A DNA stretch of 44,326 nucleotides from the NCBI GenBank assembly GCA_937982505.1, contig CALJLV010000135.1, forward strand, positions 1 through 44,326, given 5' to 3'. Shown here piece after piece: positions 7,911 to 15,619 of the stretch. Position 1 is the first letter of the stretch, and each line of letters starts with the position of its first letter. The notes beneath the pieces were generated by a model, which saw only the letters and a program-made list of their open reading frames with translations, had not been told where the DNA came from and did no database searches. The stretch comes from an uncultured Desulfobacteraceae bacterium (lineage in GTDB: Bacteria > Desulfobacterota > Desulfobacteria > Desulfobacterales > UBA2174). Both the position numbers and the translations under genes were made by a program.

Positions 7911-8380
7911 CGCAACACCTCCAGGACACGGCGCTCGATCCCGTCCTTGATCTGCCCGCGCACCGCCTCGATATCATCCATGAACATGACATGCACATAG
8001 AGGGTTTGCCGGTCCTCGGAAATGTCCAGGCTCAGGGTGCCGGGGGTCAGGGAAACCAGATTGGCCACCAGGGTGATCTCCAGGTCGGTGCGCGCCGCCA
8101 GGGGGACGCCCACGATTCCCGGCCGGCTGGTGTGCCGCGGGGTAAGCACGTCCCAGAGCACCCGCAGGTTGGACACCAGCAGCTGGCAGACGAAGTATCC
8201 GGCCAGACGCAATGCCCGGGGCAGGCGTTCGAAATAGGGATCATCGCCGTAGAGCGGCCGCGTGATCCACAGGGCCATGAACCCCACCGCATACCCGGCC
8301 GTGACCCCGGTCACCGAAAACTCTCCCAGTACCGCGGAAAACCCCACCGCCAGCAGACCGTTGAGCACGAACAGGTTCAT
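7907..8380 (-). CDS. mrpE: Mrp Na+/H+ antiporter subunit E
   Basis: This 157 aa subunit begins at ATG 8380 (MNLFVLNGLLAVGFSAVLG). Two or three N-terminal membrane helices are followed by a cytoplasmic domain with SLTPGTLSLDISEDRQTLYVH (residues about 115-135, read as two parts), the MrpE/MnhE hallmark. The same frame is open far upstream inside mrpD, but only this part is homologous to a family. The start overlaps the mrpD stop by 4 nt. The length matches known MrpE proteins. Confidence 0.92.
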   Translation of the reverse strand: MNLFVLNGLLAVGFSAVLGEFSVTGVTAGYAVGFMALWITRPLYGDDPYFERLPRALRLAGYFVCQLLVSNLRVLWDVLTPRHTSRPGIVGVPLAARTDLEITLVANLVSLTPGTLSLDISEDRQTLYVHVMFMDDIEAVRGQIKDGIERRVLEVLR

Positions 8381-9879
8381 CCCGCCCCTCCCTTCAGAAC
8401 CGCCGCCACATAGGCCTCGGGGCGCAGCAGGGCCTCGGCCGCGGCGGCGGCCACCCGATAGACCGGTTCGGCCCCCAGGCCGATGGCGACCGTCAGGATG
8501 GCCAGGACGGCCACCGGCACCACCCGCCACAGCGGGCTTCCCGGCTCCACGGCGGCCTCGGCCGCGGGGCCGGCCGGTGGTTCTTGCCAGAAGGCTTCGG
8601 CCCAGATCTTGGTCATGGAATAGACGGTGAGCAGCCCCACCACCACCGCGGCGGCCACGGCCGCCACCGCGTCGGCCTCGATGCCGGCCCGGATGAGGAT
8701 CATTTTGGCCCAGAACCCGCTCAGGGGCGGGAATCCAGCCAGTGAAAAGGCCGGGATGAAAAAAAGGGCGGCCAGCAGAGGCCGCCGGCGGTAAAGCCCG
8801 CCCAGCCGGGTCAGATCGAAGGCGCCCCCGGCTTGATGCATCAGGCCGCCCACCAGAAAGAGGTTGGCCTTCACGACGATGTGATGGACCAGATAGAAGA
8901 CCGTCCCGGCCAGGGCCAGGGGGGTCAAGAGGGCCAGCCCCAGCACCATGTAGCCCACCTGGCTGATGATGTGAAACGCGAGGATGCGCCGTACGTCCCG
9001 GTGGGCCGCGGCCCCCAGGACCCCGCTGGCCATGGTCAGAACGGCCAGGGTCAGCAGGACCGGCTGGATGGTGGCGGCGTCGGCGGCAAAAACCAGGGTC
9101 GTAATGCGCATCAGGGCGTAGACCCCCACCTTGGTCAGCAGCCCGGCAAAGACGGCCGCCACCGACGGCGCCAGGGATGGATAGGCCGCCGGGAGCCAGA
9201 AATAGAGGGGAAAAACGGCCGCCTTGATGCCGAAGGCCGCCACGAAGAGCATCAGCACGGCGGTGCGCAGGGCGGGGTTGTCCACTCGGGCCAGCTTGAG
9301 GTGCAGATCGGCCATGTTCAAGGTTCCGGTCATCCCGTAGACCAGTCCCAGAGCGGTGAGGAAAAGCAAGGTGGCCACCAGGTTGATCACCACGTACTTG
9401 ACCCCCGCGTCCAACTGCCCGCGGTGCTGGGCGAGCACCAGCAGCCCGAAGGAGGTCATGAGCATGACCTCGAACCAGACGTAAAGATTGAACAGGTCCC
9501 CGGTGAGAAAAGCGCCGCAGATGGCGGCCAGCAGAATGTGCAGCAGGGGATAGAACCCGTGGCCCACCTGGTCCGGATGGATGTCGTGGCGGCCATAGGC
9601 CATGGCGGCCAGGCCGATCAGGGCGGCGATGACCACCATCAAAGCCCCAAGGGGGTCGGCCACCAGGCTGATGCCGAAGGGAGCCGGCCACCCGCCCATC
9701 TGCACCACCTGGATCCCGCCGGCCAGCACCCCTTCGAGCAGGCGCAGCGCCAGGGCCAGGTGCAGCCCCCCTCCGGCCAGGGCCAGCAGGTGGGCCGCGC
9801 GGGGAGAGGAACGCAGCCCCATGCCGGCCACGGCAAACGCCAGCGGCAAGGTCACCACCATGGCGGCCAGATGGCTCAT
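8377..9879 (-). CDS. mrpD: Mrp Na+/H+ antiporter subunit D
   Basis: This 500 aa polytopic subunit is related to the proton-pumping subunits NuoL/M/N of complex I. The Glu in NLYVWFEVMLMTSFG is residue 137 and the Lys in FGIKAAVFPLYFWLP is residue 219; conserved Glu and Lys residues at these sites take part in proton transfer in the family. The segments LLTKVGVYALMR and HIISQVGYMVLG are also typical. It overlaps mrpC and mrpE by 4 nt. The length matches normal MrpD and nothing looks damaged. Confidence 0.95.
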   Translation of the reverse strand: MSHLAAMVVTLPLAFAVAGMGLRSSPRAAHLLALAGGGLHLALALRLLEGVLAGGIQVVQMGGWPAPFGISLVADPLGALMVVIAALIGLAAMAYGRHDIHPDQVGHGFYPLLHILLAAICGAFLTGDLFNLYVWFEVMLMTSFGLLVLAQHRGQLDAGVKYVVINLVATLLFLTALGLVYGMTGTLNMADLHLKLARVDNPALRTAVLMLFVAAFGIKAAVFPLYFWLPAAYPSLAPSVAAVFAGLLTKVGVYALMRITTLVFAADAATIQPVLLTLAVLTMASGVLGAAAHRDVRRILAFHIISQVGYMVLGLALLTPLALAGTVFYLVHHIVVKANLFLVGGLMHQAGGAFDLTRLGGLYRRRPLLAALFFIPAFSLAGFPPLSGFWAKMILIRAGIEADAVAAVAAAVVVGLLTVYSMTKIWAEAFWQEPPAGPAAEAAVEPGSPLWRVVPVAVLAILTVAIGLGAEPVYRVAAAAAEALLRPEAYVAAVLKGGAG

Positions 9880-10256
9880 GGACCGCCCTCCCCGTTCCCT
9901 TCCAAGGATTCGGCTTCGGCCGCGCGCATGGCCTCGGTGTCCACCGTGCCCAGGGCCTGGTAGGCGCGGTAGAACAGAACGAAGACAAAGGCCAGAAGGG
10001 CAAACCCGATGACGATGGCGGTGAGGATCAGGGCCTGGGGCAGGGCGTTGGCCACCACCTGCCCCGGGACGCGCTGGCCGGCGTCGATGAGGGGCGGGGG
10101 CAGGACCACGGCCCGGCCGGCGGCCAGGATCAGCAGATTGACCGCGTTGCTGGCCAGCACCAGGCCCAGGATGAAGCGGATCAGATCACGGCAGAGCATC
10201 AGATAGATGCTCACCGCCACCATGGCGCCCACCAGCAGAGGGAGCAGGATCTGCAT
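9876..10256 (-). CDS. mrpC: Mrp Na+/H+ antiporter subunit C
   Basis: This NuoK-like subunit is 126 aa from ATG 10256 (MQILLPLLVGAMVAV). Three transmembrane helices carry GLVLASNAVNLLILAAGR (about 33-50) and DAGQRVPGQVVANALPQALILTAIVIG (in two parts, about 60-86), which identify MrpC/MnhC. A longer in-frame reading up to 10403 overlaps mrpB and lacks homology, so it is not used. It starts 2 nt past the mrpB stop and overlaps mrpD by 4 nt. The C-terminal acidic tail is slightly longer than in Bacillus proteins. Confidence 0.93.
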   Translation of the reverse strand: MQILLPLLVGAMVAVSIYLMLCRDLIRFILGLVLASNAVNLLILAAGRAVVLPPPLIDAGQRVPGQVVANALPQALILTAIVIGFALLAFVFVLFYRAYQALGTVDTEAMRAAEAESLEGNGEGGP

Positions 10257-10258
10257 GC

Positions 10259-10660
10259 TCAGTGCTCCTCGAGGGCCAGCACCAGGGTCAACACCGCGCC
10301 GAGAACCGCCAGAAAGACACCGGCATCGAAAATCAGCGGGGTGCCCAAGGCCGGCCCGGCCTCGGGCGTCCACCACAACCCGGTGAGAAAGGGCTCGGCC
10401 CATAACAGGGGCAGGATGCCCGCTGCCAGGGCCATGGCCAATCCGGCGGCGGTGATCTGGCGCGGATCGGCGCGCAGGGCCCGGCGCACCGCGGCCGGCC
10501 CCTCGGCCAGGACAAAGAGGGCAAACCCGGTGGCCGCCACCAGGGCGGCGGCGAACCCGCCGCCGGGCAGATGGTGGCCGCGCCAGAGCAGATAGACGGC
10601 AAAAACCAGGATCAGTCCCACCAGCAGGCGGGTGGCGGTACTCAGAATCACCGATTGCAC
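10259..10660 (-). CDS. mrpB: Mrp Na+/H+ antiporter subunit B
   Basis: This 133 aa membrane subunit belongs to the MnhB/MrpB family. I chose GTG 10660 because GGAGG stands 6 nt upstream on the minus strand. The start lies inside the last codons of mrpA (13-nt overlap), suggesting coupling. The core LLWRGHHLPGGGFAAALVAATG (about residues 25-46, two parts) is the family signature with its conserved HxPGGGF. Four hydrophobic helices are visible. Having mrpB separate from mrpA makes this a seven-gene (group 1) Mrp operon. Confidence 0.92.
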   Translation of the reverse strand: MQSVILSTATRLLVGLILVFAVYLLWRGHHLPGGGFAAALVAATGFALFVLAEGPAAVRRALRADPRQITAAGLAMALAAGILPLLWAEPFLTGLWWTPEAGPALGTPLIFDAGVFLAVLGAVLTLVLALEEH

Positions 10661-12918
10661 GGCTTTCCTCCGCAGATCAGGGCCAGGCCGGCCAGACCGG
10701 CCACGGCCACGACCACGATTTCCCCCAGGGTGTCGAAGCTGCGAAAATCGACCAGAATCACGTTGACGATGTTGCGGCCATGGGCCTTGGTGTAGCTGTA
10801 GGCTTCGTAGTAAGCGGTAACGCTGCGGTCCAGCTCGCTGCCGCCCACCGCCAGCAGCAGGCCGGCCACCAGGGTGCCGGCGGCCAGGGCCACCGCGGCG
10901 TTCAGAACCCGCCGGCCCGGGGACGAAAGCGGTCTGGGCAGCGGCGGCAGCCGCAGCAGCACCAGGGCCACGATGATGACCGTCAAGGTTTCCACCAGCA
11001 ACTGGGTCAGGGCCACGTCCGGCGCTCCGTGCCACAGGAAGATCATGGCACTGCCGGCCCCCACCACCCCCAGGCCGCAGACGGCCAGCAGTCGGGTCCG
11101 CGCAGCCACCACCACCGCCAGGGCCGCCGACATGAGCGCCACAAGCAAGATCTCCACCAGCGCCAGCGTTTCCAGGATCGGATCGATCGCCGGAAGATTG
11201 AATCCGGCCCGTAACGCCGGGATCCCGGCCCCCGCCACGACGGCCATGAAAATGACGGCCAGGTAGCGCTGCAGGGAGCCGTTCTGCACGATCCGCGTAT
11301 GATGCGCGGCGAAAACGGCGGTAAATTCCAGAAGCCGGGCATAGATCCGCTCCGGGGAGAAGGGCGGCCTCTGTTCCAGTGCCCCGATGAGCCGCGCCAG
11401 GGCACCGCGCCCGGCATAGGCCAGCGCGCCGAACACCAGGGTGACCACGCTGAGCAAGAGCGCCTCGTTGAAGCCGAAGAAGCGCTTGAGATGAATCTGG
11501 TCCGCCTGGGGGTGGAAGGCCAGCACCGCCGGTTCGATGAGGTGCCGGCCCACCCAGTCCGGACAGACGCCGAAAAAGATCCCCAGCCCGCCCAGCATTA
11601 GGGGGCCGAGCCACATGCCGGCGCCGGCCTCCCGGGGCGTGTCTCCCGGGACGCGCAGACGGCCGGCAAAGACCCGCAGCAGGAGAATGGCGGCCACCGC
11701 GGTCATCAGGGCGTTGGAGACCAGAGCCGCCAGGGTGGCGAAATCCGGAAAAAGATCCTCGGTCAGAGCCCCCTTGTACATGATCTCCTTGCCCACGAAG
11801 CCGAAAAAGAGGGGGAACCCGGCCATGGACAGGGCCGCGGCAGCGGCGGCCAGGCCGGTGAGCGGCATGGCCCGGCCCAGACCGCCCAGGTCCGGCAGGT
11901 GCCGGGAGCCGGTTTGGTGGTCGATGGTGCCCACCACCAGAAACAGCGCCGACTTGTACAGGGCATGCACCATGAGAAAGGTCATGGCGGCGGTGAGGGT
12001 GGGTGTGGTGCGCCCGCCGAGAAACATGGTCATGATGCCCAGGGCCATGATCGTGGTGTAGGCCAGGAGGCGCTTGAGGTCCTTTTGGCCCATGGCCAGA
12101 AAAGCCCCCAGCAGGGCCGTGATGGCGCCCACCACCACCAGGGTCCCCATCCAGGCGGCGGTGCCCCCCAGGACCGGGTGCAGCCGGGCCATCAGGTAGA
12201 TCCCGGCCTTGACCATGGTGGCCGAGTGCAGAAAGGCGCTGATGGGGGTGGGGGCCGCCATGGCGTTGGGCAGCCAGAAATGAAAGGGAAACTGGGCCGA
12301 CTTGGTCAGGGCGCCCACCAGGATGCAGACCAGGGCCGGCAGATAGAGGGGGTGGGCGCGCAGGGCCTGGCCCCGGGCCACGAGGGCCGAAACGTCGGTG
12401 GAGCCGGCCATCCGGCCCAGCAGAAGGATGCCCACCAGCAGGACCAGTCCTCCGGCCCCCGTGACCAGCAGGGCCTGGCGGGCGTTCGCGCGCGCCGCCG
12501 CCTGATCGTGTTCAAATCCGATGAGCAGATAGGAGGTGAGGGTCGTCAACTCCCAGAACACGAAGAGGGCCACCAGGTTGTCCACCAGCACCAGGGCCAG
12601 CATCGACAGCATGAAGGCCGACAGCAGGGCGTAAAAGCGCAAGCGGTGCGGGTGGCCACCGAGGTAGACCCCGCAGAACACGAAGACCACGGCCCCCACG
12701 AAACTGACAATGAGCACAAAAAGCAGGCTCAACCCGTCGACGTTCAGGTTGAGGCTGACGCCCAGGCTCGGCACCCAGTCCAGGACCACGACGCGCTGCG
12801 CGCCCGCGGCGCTGGCAGGGACCCGGGCGGCAGCCGCTAGGAAAATGGCCAGGGGCAGCAGAGCGGGCAGCCAGCCGGCCCGGGCATCGGCATGGCGATG
12901 AGCGGAGTGCGCGGCCAT
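10648..12918 (-). CDS. mrpA: Mrp Na+/H+ antiporter subunit A
   Basis: This 756 aa protein is the largest Mrp subunit, a NuoL-like polytopic membrane protein with an extra C-terminal module. The Glu in FVFWELTTLTSYLLIG is E123 and the Lys in GALTKSAQFPFHFWLP is K206, both placed as in proton-translocating relatives. TPISAFLHSATMVKAGIYL is a family hallmark. The C-terminal part with GAPDVALTQLLVETLTVI matches the MrpA-specific domain that contacts MrpB. The ATG lies 4 nt after the stress-protein stop with no clear ribosome site, so translation is likely coupled. Length is slightly below the usual 770-800. Confidence 0.95.
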   Translation of the reverse strand: MAAHSAHRHADARAGWLPALLPLAIFLAAAARVPASAAGAQRVVVLDWVPSLGVSLNLNVDGLSLLFVLIVSFVGAVVFVFCGVYLGGHPHRLRFYALLSAFMLSMLALVLVDNLVALFVFWELTTLTSYLLIGFEHDQAAARANARQALLVTGAGGLVLLVGILLLGRMAGSTDVSALVARGQALRAHPLYLPALVCILVGALTKSAQFPFHFWLPNAMAAPTPISAFLHSATMVKAGIYLMARLHPVLGGTAAWMGTLVVVGAITALLGAFLAMGQKDLKRLLAYTTIMALGIMTMFLGGRTTPTLTAAMTFLMVHALYKSALFLVVGTIDHQTGSRHLPDLGGLGRAMPLTGLAAAAAALSMAGFPLFFGFVGKEIMYKGALTEDLFPDFATLAALVSNALMTAVAAILLLRVFAGRLRVPGDTPREAGAGMWLGPLMLGGLGIFFGVCPDWVGRHLIEPAVLAFHPQADQIHLKRFFGFNEALLLSVVTLVFGALAYAGRGALARLIGALEQRPPFSPERIYARLLEFTAVFAAHHTRIVQNGSLQRYLAVIFMAVVAGAGIPALRAGFNLPAIDPILETLALVEILLVALMSAALAVVVAARTRLLAVCGLGVVGAGSAMIFLWHGAPDVALTQLLVETLTVIIVALVLLRLPPLPRPLSSPGRRVLNAAVALAAGTLVAGLLLAVGGSELDRSVTAYYEAYSYTKAHGRNIVNVILVDFRSFDTLGEIVVVAVAGLAGLALICGGKPCNR

Positions 12919-12922
12919 CGGA

Positions 12923-13768
12923 CTACTGGGTCAAAAAGAGCGGCCGATCGGCCTTCTGGATCAGATCGAGCACCGTGTCGCCCAGAAGCCGGCGGCGCAG
13001 CAAGCCCCCCATCCCGTTGCCCAGGACGATGAGGTCGTAGCCTTTTTCCTGCGCGTAGCGCAGCATGTCGGTGCGGGCATCGCCAGCCAGCACGGCGGTC
13101 TCCGGCTCAACCCCGTGGGCTCGGCAGTAACCGGCGGCCTCGGCCACCAGGTCCTCGCCCAGCCCGGGGCGCTCCTCGAAGTGAACGATCCCGAGCCGTA
13201 ATTCCGGCCAGAGGTTCATCTGCACGAAACGGCGCATGGCCTTGGCCGATCCCATGGACCCGCTGTAGGCCACCAGGGCCGAACGGATCTGGCGGTGCTG
13301 GGGCGAAACGGCGATGATGGGCCGCACCCCGCTGGAGACCAGACGGATCACCGATTCACGCGGTTCGCTGGCCAGGCCGCATTGGCTGGAGAAATCGCAG
13401 TCGAAGAGGCTGCGCAGGCCAAAGAGGGTCAGGTCGGCGTAACGCGACAGGGCGATCAGGCCTTCGAAGGGATCGGCGGTTTCCCGTTCCAGGCGGCACT
13501 CGATGGCGGCTTCGCGGCAGGCGGATTCCAGTGTCGTGAGGGTCTCTTCCAGGGCTTCGCGGGTCACTGCCAGACGCCGTTCACGCATCTTCTCGGCATA
13601 AGCCGCGGCGCCCAGGGGGACCGGTCCCACCTGGCCGAGGCGTTTGGGATCCACCACGGTGACCCCGACGATCGACGCCCCGTGGCGTCCGGCCAGTTCC
13701 ACCGCCTGGCGGATGGCCACGTCGGTAAAAGGGGTGCCGCCGAGTCCAACCAGAATGCGTTTGATCAC
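12923..13768 (-). CDS. Tandem universal stress protein, first gene of the mrp operon
   Basis: This 281 aa cytoplasmic protein holds two UspA-like domains, about residues 1-150 and 158-281. The first starts MIKRILVGLGGTPFTDVAIRQAVELA. The second ends with a nucleotide-binding-type loop, VLGNGMGGLLRRRLLGDT, close to but not exactly the G-x2-G-x9-G-S/T pattern; the first domain lacks the loop. Such proteins often bind ATP or AMP and act on transporters or under energy stress. GTG is the start, with AGGAGG 7 nt upstream. Only 4 nt separate it from mrpA, so it should be made together with the Mrp complex and may regulate it. That role is inference. Confidence 0.88.
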   Translation of the reverse strand: MIKRILVGLGGTPFTDVAIRQAVELAGRHGASIVGVTVVDPKRLGQVGPVPLGAAAYAEKMRERRLAVTREALEETLTTLESACREAAIECRLERETADPFEGLIALSRYADLTLFGLRSLFDCDFSSQCGLASEPRESVIRLVSSGVRPIIAVSPQHRQIRSALVAYSGSMGSAKAMRRFVQMNLWPELRLGIVHFEERPGLGEDLVAEAAGYCRAHGVEPETAVLAGDARTDMLRYAQEKGYDLIVLGNGMGGLLRRRLLGDTVLDLIQKADRPLFLTQ

Positions 13769-13819
13769 GGTCCACCTCCTGCTTCTGATTTTTCAATCGT
13801 TTCGTGATAGGTTGGAGGA

Positions 13820-14455
13820 ATGCCAAGCCAACGACATTTCCTGCGCGACGAAAATTTCGCACGGCGCATTTACGCCTGGGCCGATGAAGCGGTTGCCCAT
13901 GAGCTGGATCGGCTGCAGCGTTCAGCGGCTGGCGTTGCAAGCTGCCGAGCCGGCTGCTGCCACTGTTGCCGTTACCATATTTTGATCAACGTCGTCGAGG
14001 CCCAAACCCTGGCACTGTATGTCCAGCGGAAGATGACGCCGGTCCAGATCCACGCGCTGCGGGCCAGAACAAAACGCTGGCACCAGTGGAACGATTCCGG
14101 GCCGGGTCGATATCCGGCGGGCGCCATCGGTGGACCGGCGGATTTTTCCGGCTACCGGCACTTTTGTCCACTCCTGGTGGATGGACGATGCAGCGCCTAT
14201 CCGGCCAGACCGCTCGTTTGCCGAGCGCATTTTGTCTCTTCCAACCCTGCGTTGTGTCACGCGGCCAATGACCCGCAAACCACGGCAGACGCCCCGGCGG
14301 TGCTCATGGGAATCGCGATGGCCACCCATCTCCCTTTGAAGGCCATCAAGGATCGCATCGAAGCGGCGGGGATGGAGTTCAGCCGTTCGCAGATGCTGCT
14401 GCCGCACTGGCTGGCGATTCAGATGGGATGGGGATTCGCCGTCCAAGCGCCCTGA
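13820..14455 (+). CDS. YkgJ-family cysteine cluster protein
   Basis: This 211 aa protein belongs to the YkgJ (UPF0153) family, whose clustered cysteines probably bind zinc or an iron-sulfur centre; the biochemical role is unknown. Cysteines stand at 42, 46, 47, 49 and 50 (CRAGCCHCC), then at 116, 124 and 134 in the FCPLL, GRCSAYPARP and VCR segments typical of the family. It is transcribed away from the stress-protein gene across a 51-nt gap. The sequence GGAGG lies only 1 nt before the ATG, an unusually short spacing, so initiation may be weak. No signal peptide or membrane segment is visible. Confidence 0.85.
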   Translation: MPSQRHFLRDENFARRIYAWADEAVAHELDRLQRSAAGVASCRAGCCHCCRYHILINVVEAQTLALYVQRKMTPVQIHALRARTKRWHQWNDSGPGRYPAGAIGGPADFSGYRHFCPLLVDGRCSAYPARPLVCRAHFVSSNPALCHAANDPQTTADAPAVLMGIAMATHLPLKAIKDRIEAAGMEFSRSQMLLPHWLAIQMGWGFAVQAP

Positions 14456-14761
14456 ATCCGGGCGGCCTCGGCCACTGGGCCCGGCAGGCGCAGGGACCCC
14501 GGAAACACCCGTTCGCAGACTCTCCCAAACGTCCGGGAATCAACCAATCCACCAACCGCAGGGCACGCATCGAAACCGATCCGCCATCCACTCCCGCCAC
14601 CACAAAGCTCACCGGCCCGGCCTCACGGCGCAGCCCCAGCGCATGGAAAATCGGATCTGATCGAGTTCGCCGGGTGAACCGCTGAAATCGTGGATGCTGA
14701 CCGGCGCCCGGCTCGCGGCCATCATGATGCCAAAACGGTTGGAAAAGGTTTTCCAGGCAAG
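14456..14761. other. Gene-poor stretch, possibly with a decayed coding remnant
   Basis: No intact gene is supported here. On the minus strand two adjacent frames each read plausibly for 25-60 codons (one with HDFSGSPGELDQIRF, the next with VSFVVAGVDGGSVSMRALRL) and a single frameshift near 14640 would join them. This may be a remnant of an old gene or chance in GC-rich DNA. I cannot name a family. Confidence 0.3.
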
Positions 14762-14793
14762 AAAAAAAGGGCCCCGATTTTCATCGGAGCCCC
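14762..14793 (-). terminator. Rho-independent terminator after the tRNA-Gly/tRNA-Cys pair
   Basis: On the minus strand GGGGCTCCGAT, loop GAAA, then ATCGGGGCCC and seven T residues form an 11-bp hairpin (one G-U pair inside) with a U tail. It lies 12 nt after the tRNA-Cys CCA and closes the long minus-strand run. Confidence 0.88.
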
Positions 14794-14805
14794 TTGATTA
14801 TATTC

Positions 14806-14880
14806 TGGAGGCGGCAACCGGATTTGAACCGGTGAATAACGGCTTTGCAGGCCGCTGCCTTACCACTTGGCTATGCCGCC
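14806..14880 (-). tRNA. tRNA-Cys (anticodon GCA)
   Basis: The minus strand gives a 75-nt tRNA with encoded CCA. Acceptor arms GGCGGCA and TGCCGCC pair fully, the anticodon loop is CTGCAAA (GCA), and the T arm contains GGTTCAAATCC. It lies 1 nt after tRNA-Gly, so the two must be cut from one precursor. Confidence 0.96.
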
Positions 14881-14881
14881 G

Positions 14882-14956
14882 TGGAGCGGGAAACGGGATT
14901 TGAACCCGCGACTTCGACCTTGGCAAGGTCGCACTCTACCACTGAGTTATTCCCGC
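14882..14956 (-). tRNA. tRNA-Gly (anticodon GCC)
   Basis: The minus strand gives a 75-nt tRNA with encoded CCA. Acceptor arms GCGGGAA and TTCCCGC pair, the anticodon loop is TTGCCAA (GCC), and the T arm contains GGTTCAAATCC. It follows pgsA by 60 nt on the same strand with no terminator between, so it may be processed from the pgsA transcript. Confidence 0.96.
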
Positions 14957-15016
14957 CCGTCAAGATCCGGCATCATTCATCAATCGGACCGCTTTGTCAA
15001 GCCCCAAAACCCATGA

Positions 15017-15580
15017 TCATCCGTTGAACTGCATCAGGCGCCGGAAGCGCACGAAGTAATCGATGCCCGACCAGAGGGTCAGAATCAGCGCGATCCAGAG
15101 AAAGAATCCACCCACCTGGGTAAAATCGATGCCCAGCAGGGGATAGTGGATCAGGAGCGGGATGATGGCGGCAATCTGAAACCCGGTCTTGTACTTGCCC
15201 AGGCTCGAGGCGGACAGGTCCTCCTTGCTCTCGGCCATGAAGTTGCGCAGCCCGGTGACGGCCAGCTCCCGACCAATGATGACGCAGATCATCCATGACG
15301 GGGCCCATCCCAGGCCGGTGAGCATGATAAAGGCCGTGGACACCAGGAGCTTGTCGGCCAGGGGATCCATGATCCGGCCGAAGTTGGACACCATCCCGTG
15401 CTCCCGGGCCAGATATCCGTCGAAAAAGTCGGTGATCGCCGCCGCGGAGAAAATCACCGCCGCCATAAAACTGTTGATGCGGTTGGGAAACAGCATCAGC
15501 ACCACGATCAGGGGAACGGCCACGATCCGTCCCAGGGTCAGAAAATTGGGGTGCAAGATCCGCCGGGCCATGGTTTTCAT
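15017..15580 (-). CDS. pgsA: CDP-diacylglycerol--glycerol-3-phosphate 3-phosphatidyltransferase
   Basis: The enzyme makes phosphatidylglycerol phosphate, the committed step to phosphatidylglycerol and cardiolipin, in the inner membrane. The CDP-alcohol phosphotransferase motif is complete: D51, D54, G55, A58, R59, G68, D72 and D76 fit D-x2-D-G-x2-A-R-x8-G-x3-D-x3-D. The 187 aa protein has about five or six hydrophobic helices, as normal for PgsA. ATG 15580 is used; a second ATG three codons in is possible. It lies 39 nt after the transaldolase gene and upstream of two tRNA genes. Confidence 0.93.
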   Translation of the reverse strand: MKTMARRILHPNFLTLGRIVAVPLIVVLMLFPNRINSFMAAVIFSAAAITDFFDGYLAREHGMVSNFGRIMDPLADKLLVSTAFIMLTGLGWAPSWMICVIIGRELAVTGLRNFMAESKEDLSASSLGKYKTGFQIAAIIPLLIHYPLLGIDFTQVGGFFLWIALILTLWSGIDYFVRFRRLMQFNG

Positions 15581-15619
15581 CGCTGCGATCCTAGTGCCGA
15601 AAAGGAGAACACCGAGCCG

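Noticed and set aside
14456..14956. Possible integration site next to the tRNA-Cys/tRNA-Gly pair
   Set aside because: I found no partial copy of either tRNA 3' end and no integrase in the flanks.
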